Assembly: GCA_049299915.1 (NCBI GenBank)
Contig: JBAQYG010000030.1
Location: 1-10,216 of the forward strand
Direction: 5' to 3'
DNA: 10,216 nucleotides
DNA from: JAVHQB01 sp049299915
Lineage (GTDB): Bacteria; Patescibacteriota; Minisyncoccia; UBA6257; JAVHQB01
Both the position numbers and the translations under genes were made by a program. Positions 1 to 7,700 of the stretch are shown here, piece by piece (the stretch's first letter is position 1; the number at the start of each line of letters is the position of its first letter). The notes under the pieces are model-generated. The model worked only from the letters and a program-made list of their open reading frames with translations. It was not told where the DNA came from and searched no databases.

Positions 1-624
1 AGCCTGTACTGCATCCGTGTGAAAATATGGATAAGGAGTATTCTGTTTATGTTTAAAAGAATTCAATAATTCCCCTATTTCTTTTAAAGGTTCTAAAACA
101 CCTATTTCATTATTAACTCCCATGACAGATACTAAAGTAGTATTCTCTGAAAGATTTTTTTCTAATTCTTCTAAGCTAATGAGACCATTTTCATCCACAT
201 TTAAAACGGTGGTGGTTATCAATCCTTTGTTTTCCAAAGCTTTTATAGGAGCAATGATAGAATCATGTTCAATGGCACTGTAGATAATATGCGGTTTAGC
301 TCCTTTAGGTAAAATTACTTGGGCACAACTTAAAATAACCCAATTATTTGCCTCTGTGGCTGAACTAGTAAAAAGAACATTGCTATTTTGAACATGAAAA
401 TATTCGGTTATTTCTTTCCGTTTGAGAGATATCTCAGAAGCTACTAATTGACCAGCCGAATGAATGGCATTAGGATTAAAATAAAGATCTGTAAAGTAAG
501 GGCTCATCTTTCGAAGTACTTCCAAAGACATGGGCGTAGTAGAAGCTGCGTCCAGATCTATTATTGGATATTTATTACTTTTTCGAAATAATCCCTTTCT
601 TTTTTGTTTGTTTATCAAGAACAT
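1..624 (-). CDS. NifS/IscS-type cysteine desulfurase (N-terminal 208 residues; 3' end outside window)
   Basis: PLP-dependent cysteine desulfurase of the NifS/IscS (class I) type, which would remove sulfur from L-cysteine as an enzyme-bound persulfide. The visible half shows the N-terminal motif DLDAASTTP (usual form LDNAATTP), FNPNAIHSAG, the cofactor-pocket segment SSATEANN, SAIEHDSII with the conserved His that stacks on PLP, VNNEIGVLEP, and HTDAVQA with the Asp that contacts the pyridine nitrogen. The Schiff-base Lys and the catalytic Cys loop lie beyond the left edge, so activity cannot be judged. The start is taken as the ATG at 622-624, the only ATG before the first motif; an in-frame TAA lies at 646-648. 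This overlaps the preceding scaffold gene by 50 bases and adds about 22 residues before the usual family start; a TTG at 616-618 is an alternative. It is distinct from the SufS two genes upstream. It may serve SUF or, as NifS/IscS relatives commonly do, tRNA thiolation; the latter is inference. Confidence 0.9.
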   Translation of the reverse strand, partial: MFLINKQKRKGLFRKSNKYPIIDLDAASTTPMSLEVLRKMSPYFTDLYFNPNAIHSAGQLVASEISLKRKEITEYFHVQNSNVLFTSSATEANNWVILSCAQVILPKGAKPHIIYSAIEHDSIIAPIKALENKGLITTTVLNVDENGLISLEELEKNLSENTTLVSVMGVNNEIGVLEPLKEIGELLNSFKHKQNTPYPYFHTDAVQA

Positions 625-988
625 AATTTTCCCAAGTGTTCCAAATTAAATAAGCGCATTTTTTTCTAGCCGAACTAAAATTAAAATTAAGGGTTTGAAG
701 AAATATATTCTCTGGAATAGATTTGATATCATGTGTTTTTTCCAATAGTTGACACATTGTTTCTGCACCCAGAGCAGAGAGACTACAGCTTTCTCCGGTA
801 AAACGAGCTTGAGAAATTTGATTTTTTTCAGTTTTTATTTGCAATACTATTTTATCCCCACAAGATTCATTGATGCCCACCAAAGTAATTTCTGGTTTAC
901 TTAATATCCCCTTATGAGCAAAGGAACTGCTTTCTTTTACTAGCTGTAAGAGGCTTTTATTATTAGAAGTAATGTTATTTTTTATCAT
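575..988 (-). CDS. sufU: SufU/IscU-type Fe-S scaffold or sulfur-acceptor protein
   Basis: Small protein of 137 residues of the IscU/SufU fold, expected to accept persulfide sulfur from SufS and pass it to the SufBC(D) scaffold. All metal and sulfur ligands of the family are visible: Cys43-Gly-Asp45 in ESCGDKI, Cys68 in FTGESCSLSA, and Cys111 in RKKCAYLIW. The residue before the third Cys is Lys, as in SufU (RIKCATLSW in Bacillus), whereas IscU has His there. The spacing from Cys68 to Cys111 is 43 residues, the IscU value; typical SufU proteins carry about 19 extra residues in this interval, which are missing here. The C-terminus is a Lys-rich tail encoded in the region overlapping the next gene. 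The start ATG lies inside the 3' end of sufS (14-base overlap), suggesting translational coupling. The symbol follows the operon partner SufS and the RxKC motif; an IscU label is the alternative. Confidence 0.88.
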   Translation of the reverse strand: MIKNNITSNNKSLLQLVKESSSFAHKGILSKPEITLVGINESCGDKIVLQIKTEKNQISQARFTGESCSLSALGAETMCQLLEKTHDIKSIPENIFLQTLNFNFSSARKKCAYLIWNTWENYVLDKQTKKKGIISKK

Positions 989-2204
989 GAGACAACTCTT
1001 TACTTATGTTTGTCATAACCTGTAGGAAATAATTTACCTCTCGTAGGGTATTATAAACACCGAAACTAATTCTTACAGAGGCTGGAATATTTAATTGATG
1101 GTGCAATGGACCGGCACAATGTACTCCAGCCCTAGTCATTATACCTTCCTTAGCTAATAAATCACTAAGATCATGGGCGTGAACTCCTTCCAGGTTAAAA
1201 GCAATGATACTACTCCTTTTGGAGATATCCGCAGGTCCTAAAATACTAATACCTTTAATCATTTTTAATCCAGAATAAACTATCTTAGTGAGATCTTTTT
1301 CCTGTGATTGAATTTTTTTAAATCCTAATTTTGTTAAATAATCTACAGCTACTCCTAAACCAATAGCCTCTATATAAGCAGGAGTACCAGCTTCAAATTT
1401 TTGAGGTAAATTAGCCCAACAGACACCTGTACCATCAAAGCTGGTAATCATCTCTCCTCCTAAATTTAAAGGCTCAGTCTTGAGTAACCATTCTTTTTTT
1501 GCAAATAAAACCCCTATGCCTGTTGGACCATACATTTTATGTCCGGAAAAAGCTAAAAAATCACAATCTAAATGTGAAACGTTAATTGGCAGATGGGCAA
1601 CCCATTGGGCCCCATCGATTAAAACCAGAGATCCTTGTTTGTGGGCTAAATTAATAATTTGTTTAAGCGGATAAATATTCCCCAAGACATTGCTTACGCC
1701 AGCTATGGCCACTAATTTCGTTTTATTAGTCAAAGCTTTACGAAATGCAAGAAGGTCAAATTCTCCCTTAGCATTTATACCTATAATTTTCAATTCGATT
1801 TTTTTCTCCTGCGCTAATCGCCACCAAGGCAAATAGTTACTATGATGTTCAGCTTGCGAGATTATGACTTCATCCCCTTTTTTAAAATAATCTCGTTCTA
1901 AAATTTGAGCTACTAAATTAATGCTTTCGGTAGTATTCCTAGTAAAAATTATTTCATTACTAGATTTGGCTCCAATAAAATCAGCTATTTTTTGACGAGA
2001 TTCTGCATAAAGAGCAGTAGTTTTTTCTGACCAATAATATCCTCCTCGATAAACATTGGCATTACAAGATGAATAAATATTAGTCATCATCTCTAAAACT
2101 TTTTGGGGTTTTTGAGTAGTAGCAGCATTGTCAAAATATATCGCTGGTAATTTTTGAGAATGACTTTGTTTAATTTGAGGGAAATAATCTGTATTCATAC
2201 TCAT
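975..2204 (-). CDS. sufS: Cysteine desulfurase SufS (class II, PLP-dependent)
   Basis: Full-length (409 residues) group II cysteine desulfurase that supplies sulfur for Fe-S cluster assembly. Motifs in order: YFDNAATTQKP at 23-33, FTRNTTESINL around 87-97, AEHHSNYLPW at 118-127 with the PLP-stacking His, LIDGAQWVAHLP around 195-205, the Schiff-base Lys223 in FSGHKMYGPTGIG, FEAGTPA around 270-276, and the catalytic Cys363 in RAGVHCAGPL. The usual motif is GHHCA; here the first His is Val. His344 in VHAHDL aligns with Bacillus SufS His342, the residue that swaps in as zinc ligand when SufU docks, which fits a SufU partner encoded next door. The ATG shares its A with the TAA stop of the sufD-like gene (TAATG), a classic coupling arrangement; a second in-frame ATG two codons later is an alternative start. 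No Shine-Dalgarno is visible. It overlaps sufU by 14 bases. Confidence 0.95.
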   Translation of the reverse strand: MSMNTDYFPQIKQSHSQKLPAIYFDNAATTQKPQKVLEMMTNIYSSCNANVYRGGYYWSEKTTALYAESRQKIADFIGAKSSNEIIFTRNTTESINLVAQILERDYFKKGDEVIISQAEHHSNYLPWWRLAQEKKIELKIIGINAKGEFDLLAFRKALTNKTKLVAIAGVSNVLGNIYPLKQIINLAHKQGSLVLIDGAQWVAHLPINVSHLDCDFLAFSGHKMYGPTGIGVLFAKKEWLLKTEPLNLGGEMITSFDGTGVCWANLPQKFEAGTPAYIEAIGLGVAVDYLTKLGFKKIQSQEKDLTKIVYSGLKMIKGISILGPADISKRSSIIAFNLEGVHAHDLSDLLAKEGIMTRAGVHCAGPLHHQLNIPASVRISFGVYNTLREVNYFLQVMTNISKELSHDKK

Positions 2205-2680
2205 TAAATTGTAGCATAGTTACTAAAAAGATAACTTTTAAACCATTCTATTTCTACGCCTCGACTAGCCAAATAATTTAATATATCGGGGCTAGGGCTA
2301 CCGAAAGCCAAACTATGATGTAAAAGGCTGTCTTTATGGCTTAAGGAAATATTTTGCTCTATTATGGCCTGGCTGTTTCTATCAAACAATAATCCCTTCA
2401 GGTCCAGATTTATTCGAGCCTCTTTTGTTTTATTAGTATCTTTTAAGAAGAAATGCAATTTTAATTGACTGCCATCGCTAACAAAAAACTTTCCTTGTAA
2501 ATCTAAGGAGCTTTTGTCTCCCTCAAGAATAAGATAAACCGAATGCTCATATAAATGTTTGTCAGTAAAACTACCGCGAACTTTTAAATATAAAGTAGTT
2601 TGCGGTTTAATTCTAAAAGATGTTTTTTGCCCCGTTTTCAGTTTCTGAAAATCTAGAACAATAGTTTTAATAGCAGTCAT
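2204..2680 (-). CDS. Very short SufD-like protein (SufB/SufD beta-helix family)
   Basis: Protein of 158 residues in the position where sufD is expected, between sufB and sufS. Ordinary SufD is about 400 residues or more. Residues 1-100 are alternating hydrophobic strands compatible with part of the SufB/SufD right-handed beta-helix. The C-terminal part, HHSLAFG at 121-127 followed by DILNYLASRGV at 132-142, aligns without gaps with the SufD segment SHGATVG...LFYLRSRGI. In that alignment His122 matches Escherichia coli SufD His360, a residue reported to be needed for cluster assembly at the SufB-SufD interface. The N-terminal helical domain and much of the beta-helix are absent. The frame is intact, the gene sits 7 bases after sufB and shares one base with sufS, so it looks like a real reduced gene, not a decayed one. 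No membrane segment or signal peptide is visible. The SufD assignment rests on the C-terminal motif and gene order. Confidence 0.72.
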   Translation of the reverse strand: MTAIKTIVLDFQKLKTGQKTSFRIKPQTTLYLKVRGSFTDKHLYEHSVYLILEGDKSSLDLQGKFFVSDGSQLKLHFFLKDTNKTKEARINLDLKGLLFDRNSQAIIEQNISLSHKDSLLHHSLAFGSPSPDILNYLASRGVEIEWFKSYLFSNYATI

Positions 2681-2687
2681 ATAATAA

Positions 2688-4022
2688 TTAAGAGGAATTG
2701 GCTAGAGCTAAAGCCAAGATTTGTTTAATTTCTAAAAGATAATCCTGGGGCAACCAATGGCTAAGTGGTTCATAGAAGCTTAGAGCCAAGATTAAATAAG
2801 CTTCTTGCTTATCAATACCGCGTGTTCCCAAATAATTTAAAGTTTCTTCTTCTATCTGAAATAACGATCCTTCGACTTCTGTTTTAGACGTATAATTGGA
2901 AAGATCTGTTACGGGATCGGTGATATAAGTTGCCCTATCTCCTAAAAGAATATTATCGCAGCGAGAAAAATTAGTCGCATTATCAGCCGAACTTTTTATT
3001 TGAAAAAATGGTTGCCAATGGCTAAAACCACCATCAAAGATAAGACTTTTAGAATTAACACTGGCTAGAGTATTTTTTCCAGTTTGAATTACTTTGGCCC
3101 CGCTGTATTGTTTTTGACCCTTCGCAAGAGAATTGATTGATTGATAAATGGCTCGGCTATTATCTCCTATTAAATCTGATAAAGGGTATTTAACTGTTAA
3201 TTTTGAACCGAAATTAGCATCCAACCATTCTATCTGACCATCTTGTAAAACTTTAGCTCCTTTAGTGGCTAAATTATAAACTTCTTTAGACCAATTTTGG
3301 ACGGCTCCATACCTTACTTTCGCCCCGTCTTTAACAATAATTTCTACTACACCGGCATGCAAGCTTCCGCCCACAAAAGTGGGGGCAGTACAGCCTTCTA
3401 AATAAGATACCTGGCTATTTTTTTCAGCTATTATTAAAGTTCTCTCAAACTGACCAAATTCTTCTCGATTAATCCGGTACAATACTTGGATAGTTTCATC
3501 TATTTTAATTCCTTCTGGTATATAGAGAAAACTACCCCCTGAAAATAAAGCTGTATTTAAGGCTGAAAATTTATTGTTTTCCGTTTTAATGACAGTACCG
3601 AGATATTTTTGAACAATCTTTGGGTATTTCTGAATAGCCTTATCTATGCTAGTAAAGATAACTCCACTTTTTGACCATTTCTTAGAGAGAGAATCGTAAA
3701 CCATCTCAGATTCTTCTTGCACACCTATACCACCAAGTTTTAGCATATCTTCTTCAGGTATTCCTAAGTCAGCCATTAATTTAAAAAACTTTTGAGTATG
3801 TTTTTCGGTAAAATCAGTTATGTTTACTTCTGGTTTGAGATAATATTTAAGATCGTTTAAATTCAATTTTAAAAGTGGTACCAAAAAATCAGGAAGAGGT
3901 AAATTAATAAATTTTTCCAAAGCCTCTAAACGCATATTCTTCACCCAAAGAGGCTCTTTTTTTTGAGAGCTTAAGGCTAAGATTATATTTTTTAATTGTA
4001 TGTGTAAGCGCTCGTCTTCCAT
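2688..4022 (-). CDS. sufB: Fe-S cluster assembly scaffold protein SufB
   Basis: SufB, the main scaffold of the SufBC(D) complex, 444 residues, a little shorter than the usual 465-495. The N-terminal region keeps the family pattern (LGIPEEDMLKLGGIGVQEESEMVY region; VIFTSIDKAIQKYP). The core beta-helix includes SGGSFLYIPEGI around 161-172, SYLEGCTAP with Cys211 matching E. coli Cys254 (proposed entry point for sulfur), and AVQNWSKEVYNL around 240-251. Cys355 in FSRCDNILLGD matches E. coli Cys405, and Glu382 and Glu384 match Glu432 and Glu434, all near the proposed assembly site. The His between those two Glu in E. coli (His433) is Val383 here. The C-terminus, LNYLGTRGIDKQEAYLILALSFYEPL, is the helical SufC-binding part. 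The ATG follows the sufC stop by 2 bases, without a Shine-Dalgarno, so translation is probably coupled to sufC. Confidence 0.95.
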   Translation of the reverse strand: MEDERLHIQLKNIILALSSQKKEPLWVKNMRLEALEKFINLPLPDFLVPLLKLNLNDLKYYLKPEVNITDFTEKHTQKFFKLMADLGIPEEDMLKLGGIGVQEESEMVYDSLSKKWSKSGVIFTSIDKAIQKYPKIVQKYLGTVIKTENNKFSALNTALFSGGSFLYIPEGIKIDETIQVLYRINREEFGQFERTLIIAEKNSQVSYLEGCTAPTFVGGSLHAGVVEIIVKDGAKVRYGAVQNWSKEVYNLATKGAKVLQDGQIEWLDANFGSKLTVKYPLSDLIGDNSRAIYQSINSLAKGQKQYSGAKVIQTGKNTLASVNSKSLIFDGGFSHWQPFFQIKSSADNATNFSRCDNILLGDRATYITDPVTDLSNYTSKTEVEGSLFQIEEETLNYLGTRGIDKQEAYLILALSFYEPLSHWLPQDYLLEIKQILALALANSS

Positions 4023-4024
4023 AA

Positions 4025-4714
4025 TTAAAAATGACTATAATGGAGCGCTCCTTCTTTTAAAGTTAAAATTTGCTCTGGTTTAAGAGCTTTTTGCCATAGA
4101 AGTTGGTGGCTAATTACTAAAAGAGTTGTCGTTTTTTTGAGTTGTATTATTAATTTAGCAAAATTAACCAATGATTGAGCATCTAAACCTGCTTCAATTT
4201 CATCTAAAATTGCTAATTTGGGTTTTAAAATAAGTAATTGCAATAATTCTAGCCTTTTTAATTCTCCTCCGGAAAAACCAATACCAAATGAACGTTCTAA
4301 TAAATCTTTGTTTAATCCTAATTGAAGACCAATTTTGAAAATATTTTCGCGACCCATTTGCTCAACGCCATTATTATTGGCATCTAAATATTCTAAAAAA
4401 TCTATTGTTTTCAAGCTATCTATAGCTGGAATTTTCTGCCAAGCTAGAAATATACCTAATTTTGCTTTTTCTGAAGCAGAGAGCTTGGTAATATTTATAT
4501 CGTTGAAATAAATGCTACCTTCCTTGATATTAAATGGAGGAATACCAAATAAAGCCTGAGTTAGAGAGGTTTTACCCGAAGCATTGGCACCTGTCAATAT
4601 AGTTAGGGTATTCGCTTCTAGATTAAAGCTGATTTTCTTTAAAATACTTTTACCCTTAGCGCTTACTGATAGGTTTTTTACTGTTAAGAGATAGTTGGTC
4701 TTGTTTTTAATCAT
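4025..4714 (-). CDS. sufC: Fe-S assembly ATPase SufC
   Basis: ABC-type ATPase of 229 residues that powers conformational change in the SufB-SufD scaffold; cytosolic, with no membrane partner. Visible motifs are Walker A TGANASGKTSL at 41-51 (Lys48), Q-loop Gln93 in LAWQKIP (SufC usually has AFQxPxEIPG), signature FSGGELKRLE at 147-156, Walker B LAILDE ending in catalytic Glu172, D-loop AGLDAQ, and the switch His203 in VISHQ. Lys153 in the signature helix matches the SufC-specific Lys152 of E. coli, while the Asp of the usual DExDSGLD motif is Glu174 here and the following Ser is Ala. First gene after the rpoBC terminator hairpin; its ATG is only 18 bases from the hairpin stem and the preceding 20 bases are almost all pyrimidine and A, with no Shine-Dalgarno. 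No other ATG is available near the N-terminus, so this start is retained. Confidence 0.94.
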   Translation of the reverse strand: MIKNKTNYLLTVKNLSVSAKGKSILKKISFNLEANTLTILTGANASGKTSLTQALFGIPPFNIKEGSIYFNDINITKLSASEKAKLGIFLAWQKIPAIDSLKTIDFLEYLDANNNGVEQMGRENIFKIGLQLGLNKDLLERSFGIGFSGGELKRLELLQLLILKPKLAILDEIEAGLDAQSLVNFAKLIIQLKKTTTLLVISHQLLWQKALKPEQILTLKEGALHYSHF

Positions 4715-4732
4715 AAAAAATAGCGAAAGAAA

Positions 4733-4760
4733 AAGATAGGGCTTATAACAGCCCTATCTT
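4733..4760 (-). terminator. Intrinsic terminator after rpoC
   Basis: On the minus strand a perfect 11-bp stem, AAGATAGGGCT paired with AGCCCTATCTT, encloses a 6-base loop GTTATA and is followed by the T-rich run TTTCTTTC. It starts 26 bases after the rpoC stop. Stem plus U-rich tail in the orientation of transcription is the form of a Rho-independent terminator, so it most likely ends the rpoBC transcript or reduces read-through into sufC. The stem is only moderately GC-rich (GGGC/GCCC core) and the tail is interrupted by a C, so partial read-through is possible. Confidence 0.8.
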
Positions 4761-4786
4761 AATCCAAAAACCTTAAATTAGCAATT

Positions 4787-7700
4787 TTAAACTTCTGCTT
4801 GAATATCTGTCTTGTAACCAGTACCAGCTGGAATAAGACGACCAATAATCACATTTTCTTTCATACCCCTCAAGTAATCTATCTTCCCTTCTAGGGCAGC
4901 CTCTATCAAAGTGTAGGCTACTTTCTGGAAAGAAGCTGAGGCTAAGAAACTGCTGCTATTTTCTGCTACTTTGGTAATACCAGTTAAAATTTGGGCAGCT
5001 TCTGGAGGTTTCTGTTTATTTTGAATAAGTTCTTCTCGAGCATCTAGGTAACGATACTTATCTATTATTTCTCCAGGTACAAAGATGGATTCTCCAGCAT
5101 CTGTAATCTGTACCCTAGAGAGCATCTGTCTGACAATAACTTCCAAATGTCTATCATTAATAGCTTCATTAACTAGACTATAAACTGCCCTAATTTCTTG
5201 GATAAGATATTCTTCAACCACATGCCTACCGGCTATTTTATGTAAAACCTTTGGATTCAAACTACCTTCAGATAAGGCTTGCCCTGGTTGAACTTTATCA
5301 TTTTTCTTAACAAACAGATTCAATTCTTTGGCCAAATAATAATCCCAGTTTCCAAATTCATCTATCTTCACATTACTTTGGATAGCAGAACGATTACTGA
5401 TCCTCCCTCGTTTGGTAGTAGTTTTTTCTTTGGCCACTATGGGCATAACTTTTATCACATGATATGGTCCATCGGTTATAATAGAATCCACAATGCCTTC
5501 CACCTCTACTATAGGCACTTCACCCTTAGGAGGACGGGCTTCGATGATTTCTTCTACTCTAGGCAAACCTTGAGTAATATCAACAGCTCTAGCAACACCA
5601 CCGCTATGGAAGTTTTTTAAAGTTAATTGAGTACCTGGCTCACCGATAGATTGAGCAGCTACAACTCCTACAGCCTCCCCTCTTTCTATTAATCTATTGG
5701 TAGCTAGATCTGCTCCATAACATTTCTGGCAAACACCAACATGAGACTTGCAAGTAAGGGGTGTTCTAATTTTTAGTAAAGGATTAGCTAATTTTTCTAT
5801 AATGCGAGCTGTTTCTCGAGTAATCATTTCGCCAGCTAAGATAGAAATACCTCCCTCTTTGAAATCAGCAGCCAAAGTGCGTCCGTAAATCAAATCATAA
5901 TAGGATTCATGGAGTTTTTCGGCATATTCTTTGGTAGCTTCTACGAAAATATCAGTGTGGCAATCTTCTTCACGTACAACAACCGATTGGGCTACATCTA
6001 CTAGCCTTCTGGTTAAATAACCAGCATCAGCAGTATGAAGAGCTGTATCAGCCTGTCCTTTACGACTGGCATGGGTAGATAAGAAATATTCCAAAGCATT
6101 GAGACCTTCTTTATAGGAAGTTTTAATAGGTAGTTTTATGATGTCTCCGGCGGGATTAACCACTAAACCTTTCATACCCATCATTTGCATGATCTGATTC
6201 CAATCTCCACGAGCATGCGAGGCCACCATTGTATAGGCTGATTCGGTTGGCTCAAATAATTTCTCTACCAATTTACTAATTTTACTAGTAGCTTCGGTCC
6301 AAAGGATAATTTCTTTTCTTTCTTTTTCTTCTTTAGTAAGCAATCCTTCATTGTACTGTTCTCCTAAACTAGTAACTTGTTCTTCAGTGGCAGTAATTAT
6401 GGCTTGTTTTTCAGGAACTTTATGTAAACTATCCATAGACCAAGATAATCCAGCTAAGGTAGCATATTCAAATCCTAAAGTCTGAATGCCTTTAATAAGT
6501 TTGGCGGTTAAATCCACTCCATATTTTTCTATTAAAGCATTAGTTATAGTAGAAAAATCTTTGGAAACTAACTCTTGATTAAGGAAGGGATAATCTTCGG
6601 GTAAATTCTGATTAAAGATTATTCTTCCGGCAGTAGTTTCGGTAGCTTCGGCGAGTGATTTATATTGACTATCACCCTTAATCTTACGAACTTTAATTTT
6701 GGCACGAAGATCTATTTGGCCATAATTCTGAGCCATTAAAACGTCTTTTTCGTCGTTAAAGTTTAAACCCTCACCTTTGCTGCCTGCGATATTTTGAGTA
6801 AGCCAGAAACAACCGGCTACCATTTCATGACGAGGATGCATGGCAGGGGCACCATTAGCTGGTTTTAAAAGACCGAGGGAAGAAAGCATTCTTGTTTTAG
6901 CTTCGTTTTGAGCTTCACAAGAAAGGGGTAAATGAACAGCCATTTGGTCCCCATCAAAGTCAGCATTAAAAGGTTCGCAGACAAGAGCGGGAATTCTGAT
7001 AGCCAAACCCTCTACGAGAGTTGGTTTAAAAGCTTCGATACCTAAACGGTGAAGAGTTGGGGCACGATTAAGTAGAACTAATTTATTCTTAATAATTTCT
7101 TCTAAAATTTCCCACACTTGATCTGTACCATCCTCTATCATCTTGTGAGCCGCTTTGATACTAAAAACTAATCCTCTTTCTTTTAATTCTTTGATAACAA
7201 AGGGTTTGAAAATTTCTAGAGCCATGGTCTTAGGGATACCGCATTCATCAATATCAAGTTCTGGGCCGATGACAATAACGGAACGTCCAGAAAAATCAAC
7301 CCTTTTACCTAAAAGATTTTGTCTGAAACGACCTTGCTTTCCTTTTAAAATATCAGCTAAAGAACGCAGAGGTCTATGCTGTGATTGTTGTAAGGCACTA
7401 CCACTATTACGACGCATACCATTATCAAGCAAAGCATCCACGGCTTCCTGTAACATTCTTTTTTCGTTACGAATAATAACCTCTGGAGCTTTTAACTCCA
7501 TTAATTTTTTCAAACGATTATTACGATTGATGACACGACGATATAGATCGTTTAAATCGTAGGAAGCATAACGACCACCATCTAATTGAACCATGGGTCG
7601 TAAATCTGGTGGTAAGACAGGTAAGTTAGTGAGAAACATCCATTCTGGTCGAGACTTGGAATTAATGAATTGCTCCATTAATTTTAAGCGACGATTAATC

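Noticed and set aside
1480..1674. Plus-strand open frame opposite sufS
   Set aside because: It covers the conserved PLP-lysine region of sufS in antisense; no independent evidence of coding.
2204..2680. The sufD-like gene as a pseudogene remnant
   Set aside because: The frame is intact, begins 7 bases after sufB and shares a base with the sufS start; I saw no leftover SufD-coding sequence around it, as expected if a larger gene had decayed.
5279..5620. Plus-strand open frame of 113 codons opposite the rpoC 3' part
   Set aside because: Antisense to the trigger-loop and C-terminal region of rpoC; aromatic-rich, low-complexity translation typical of a shadow frame.
7155..7562. Plus-strand open frame of 135 codons opposite rpoC
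   Set aside because: It lies wholly antisense to a conserved part of rpoC, including the rudder and lid region; its translation has no recognisable motif and its openness follows from the codon pattern of the real gene.
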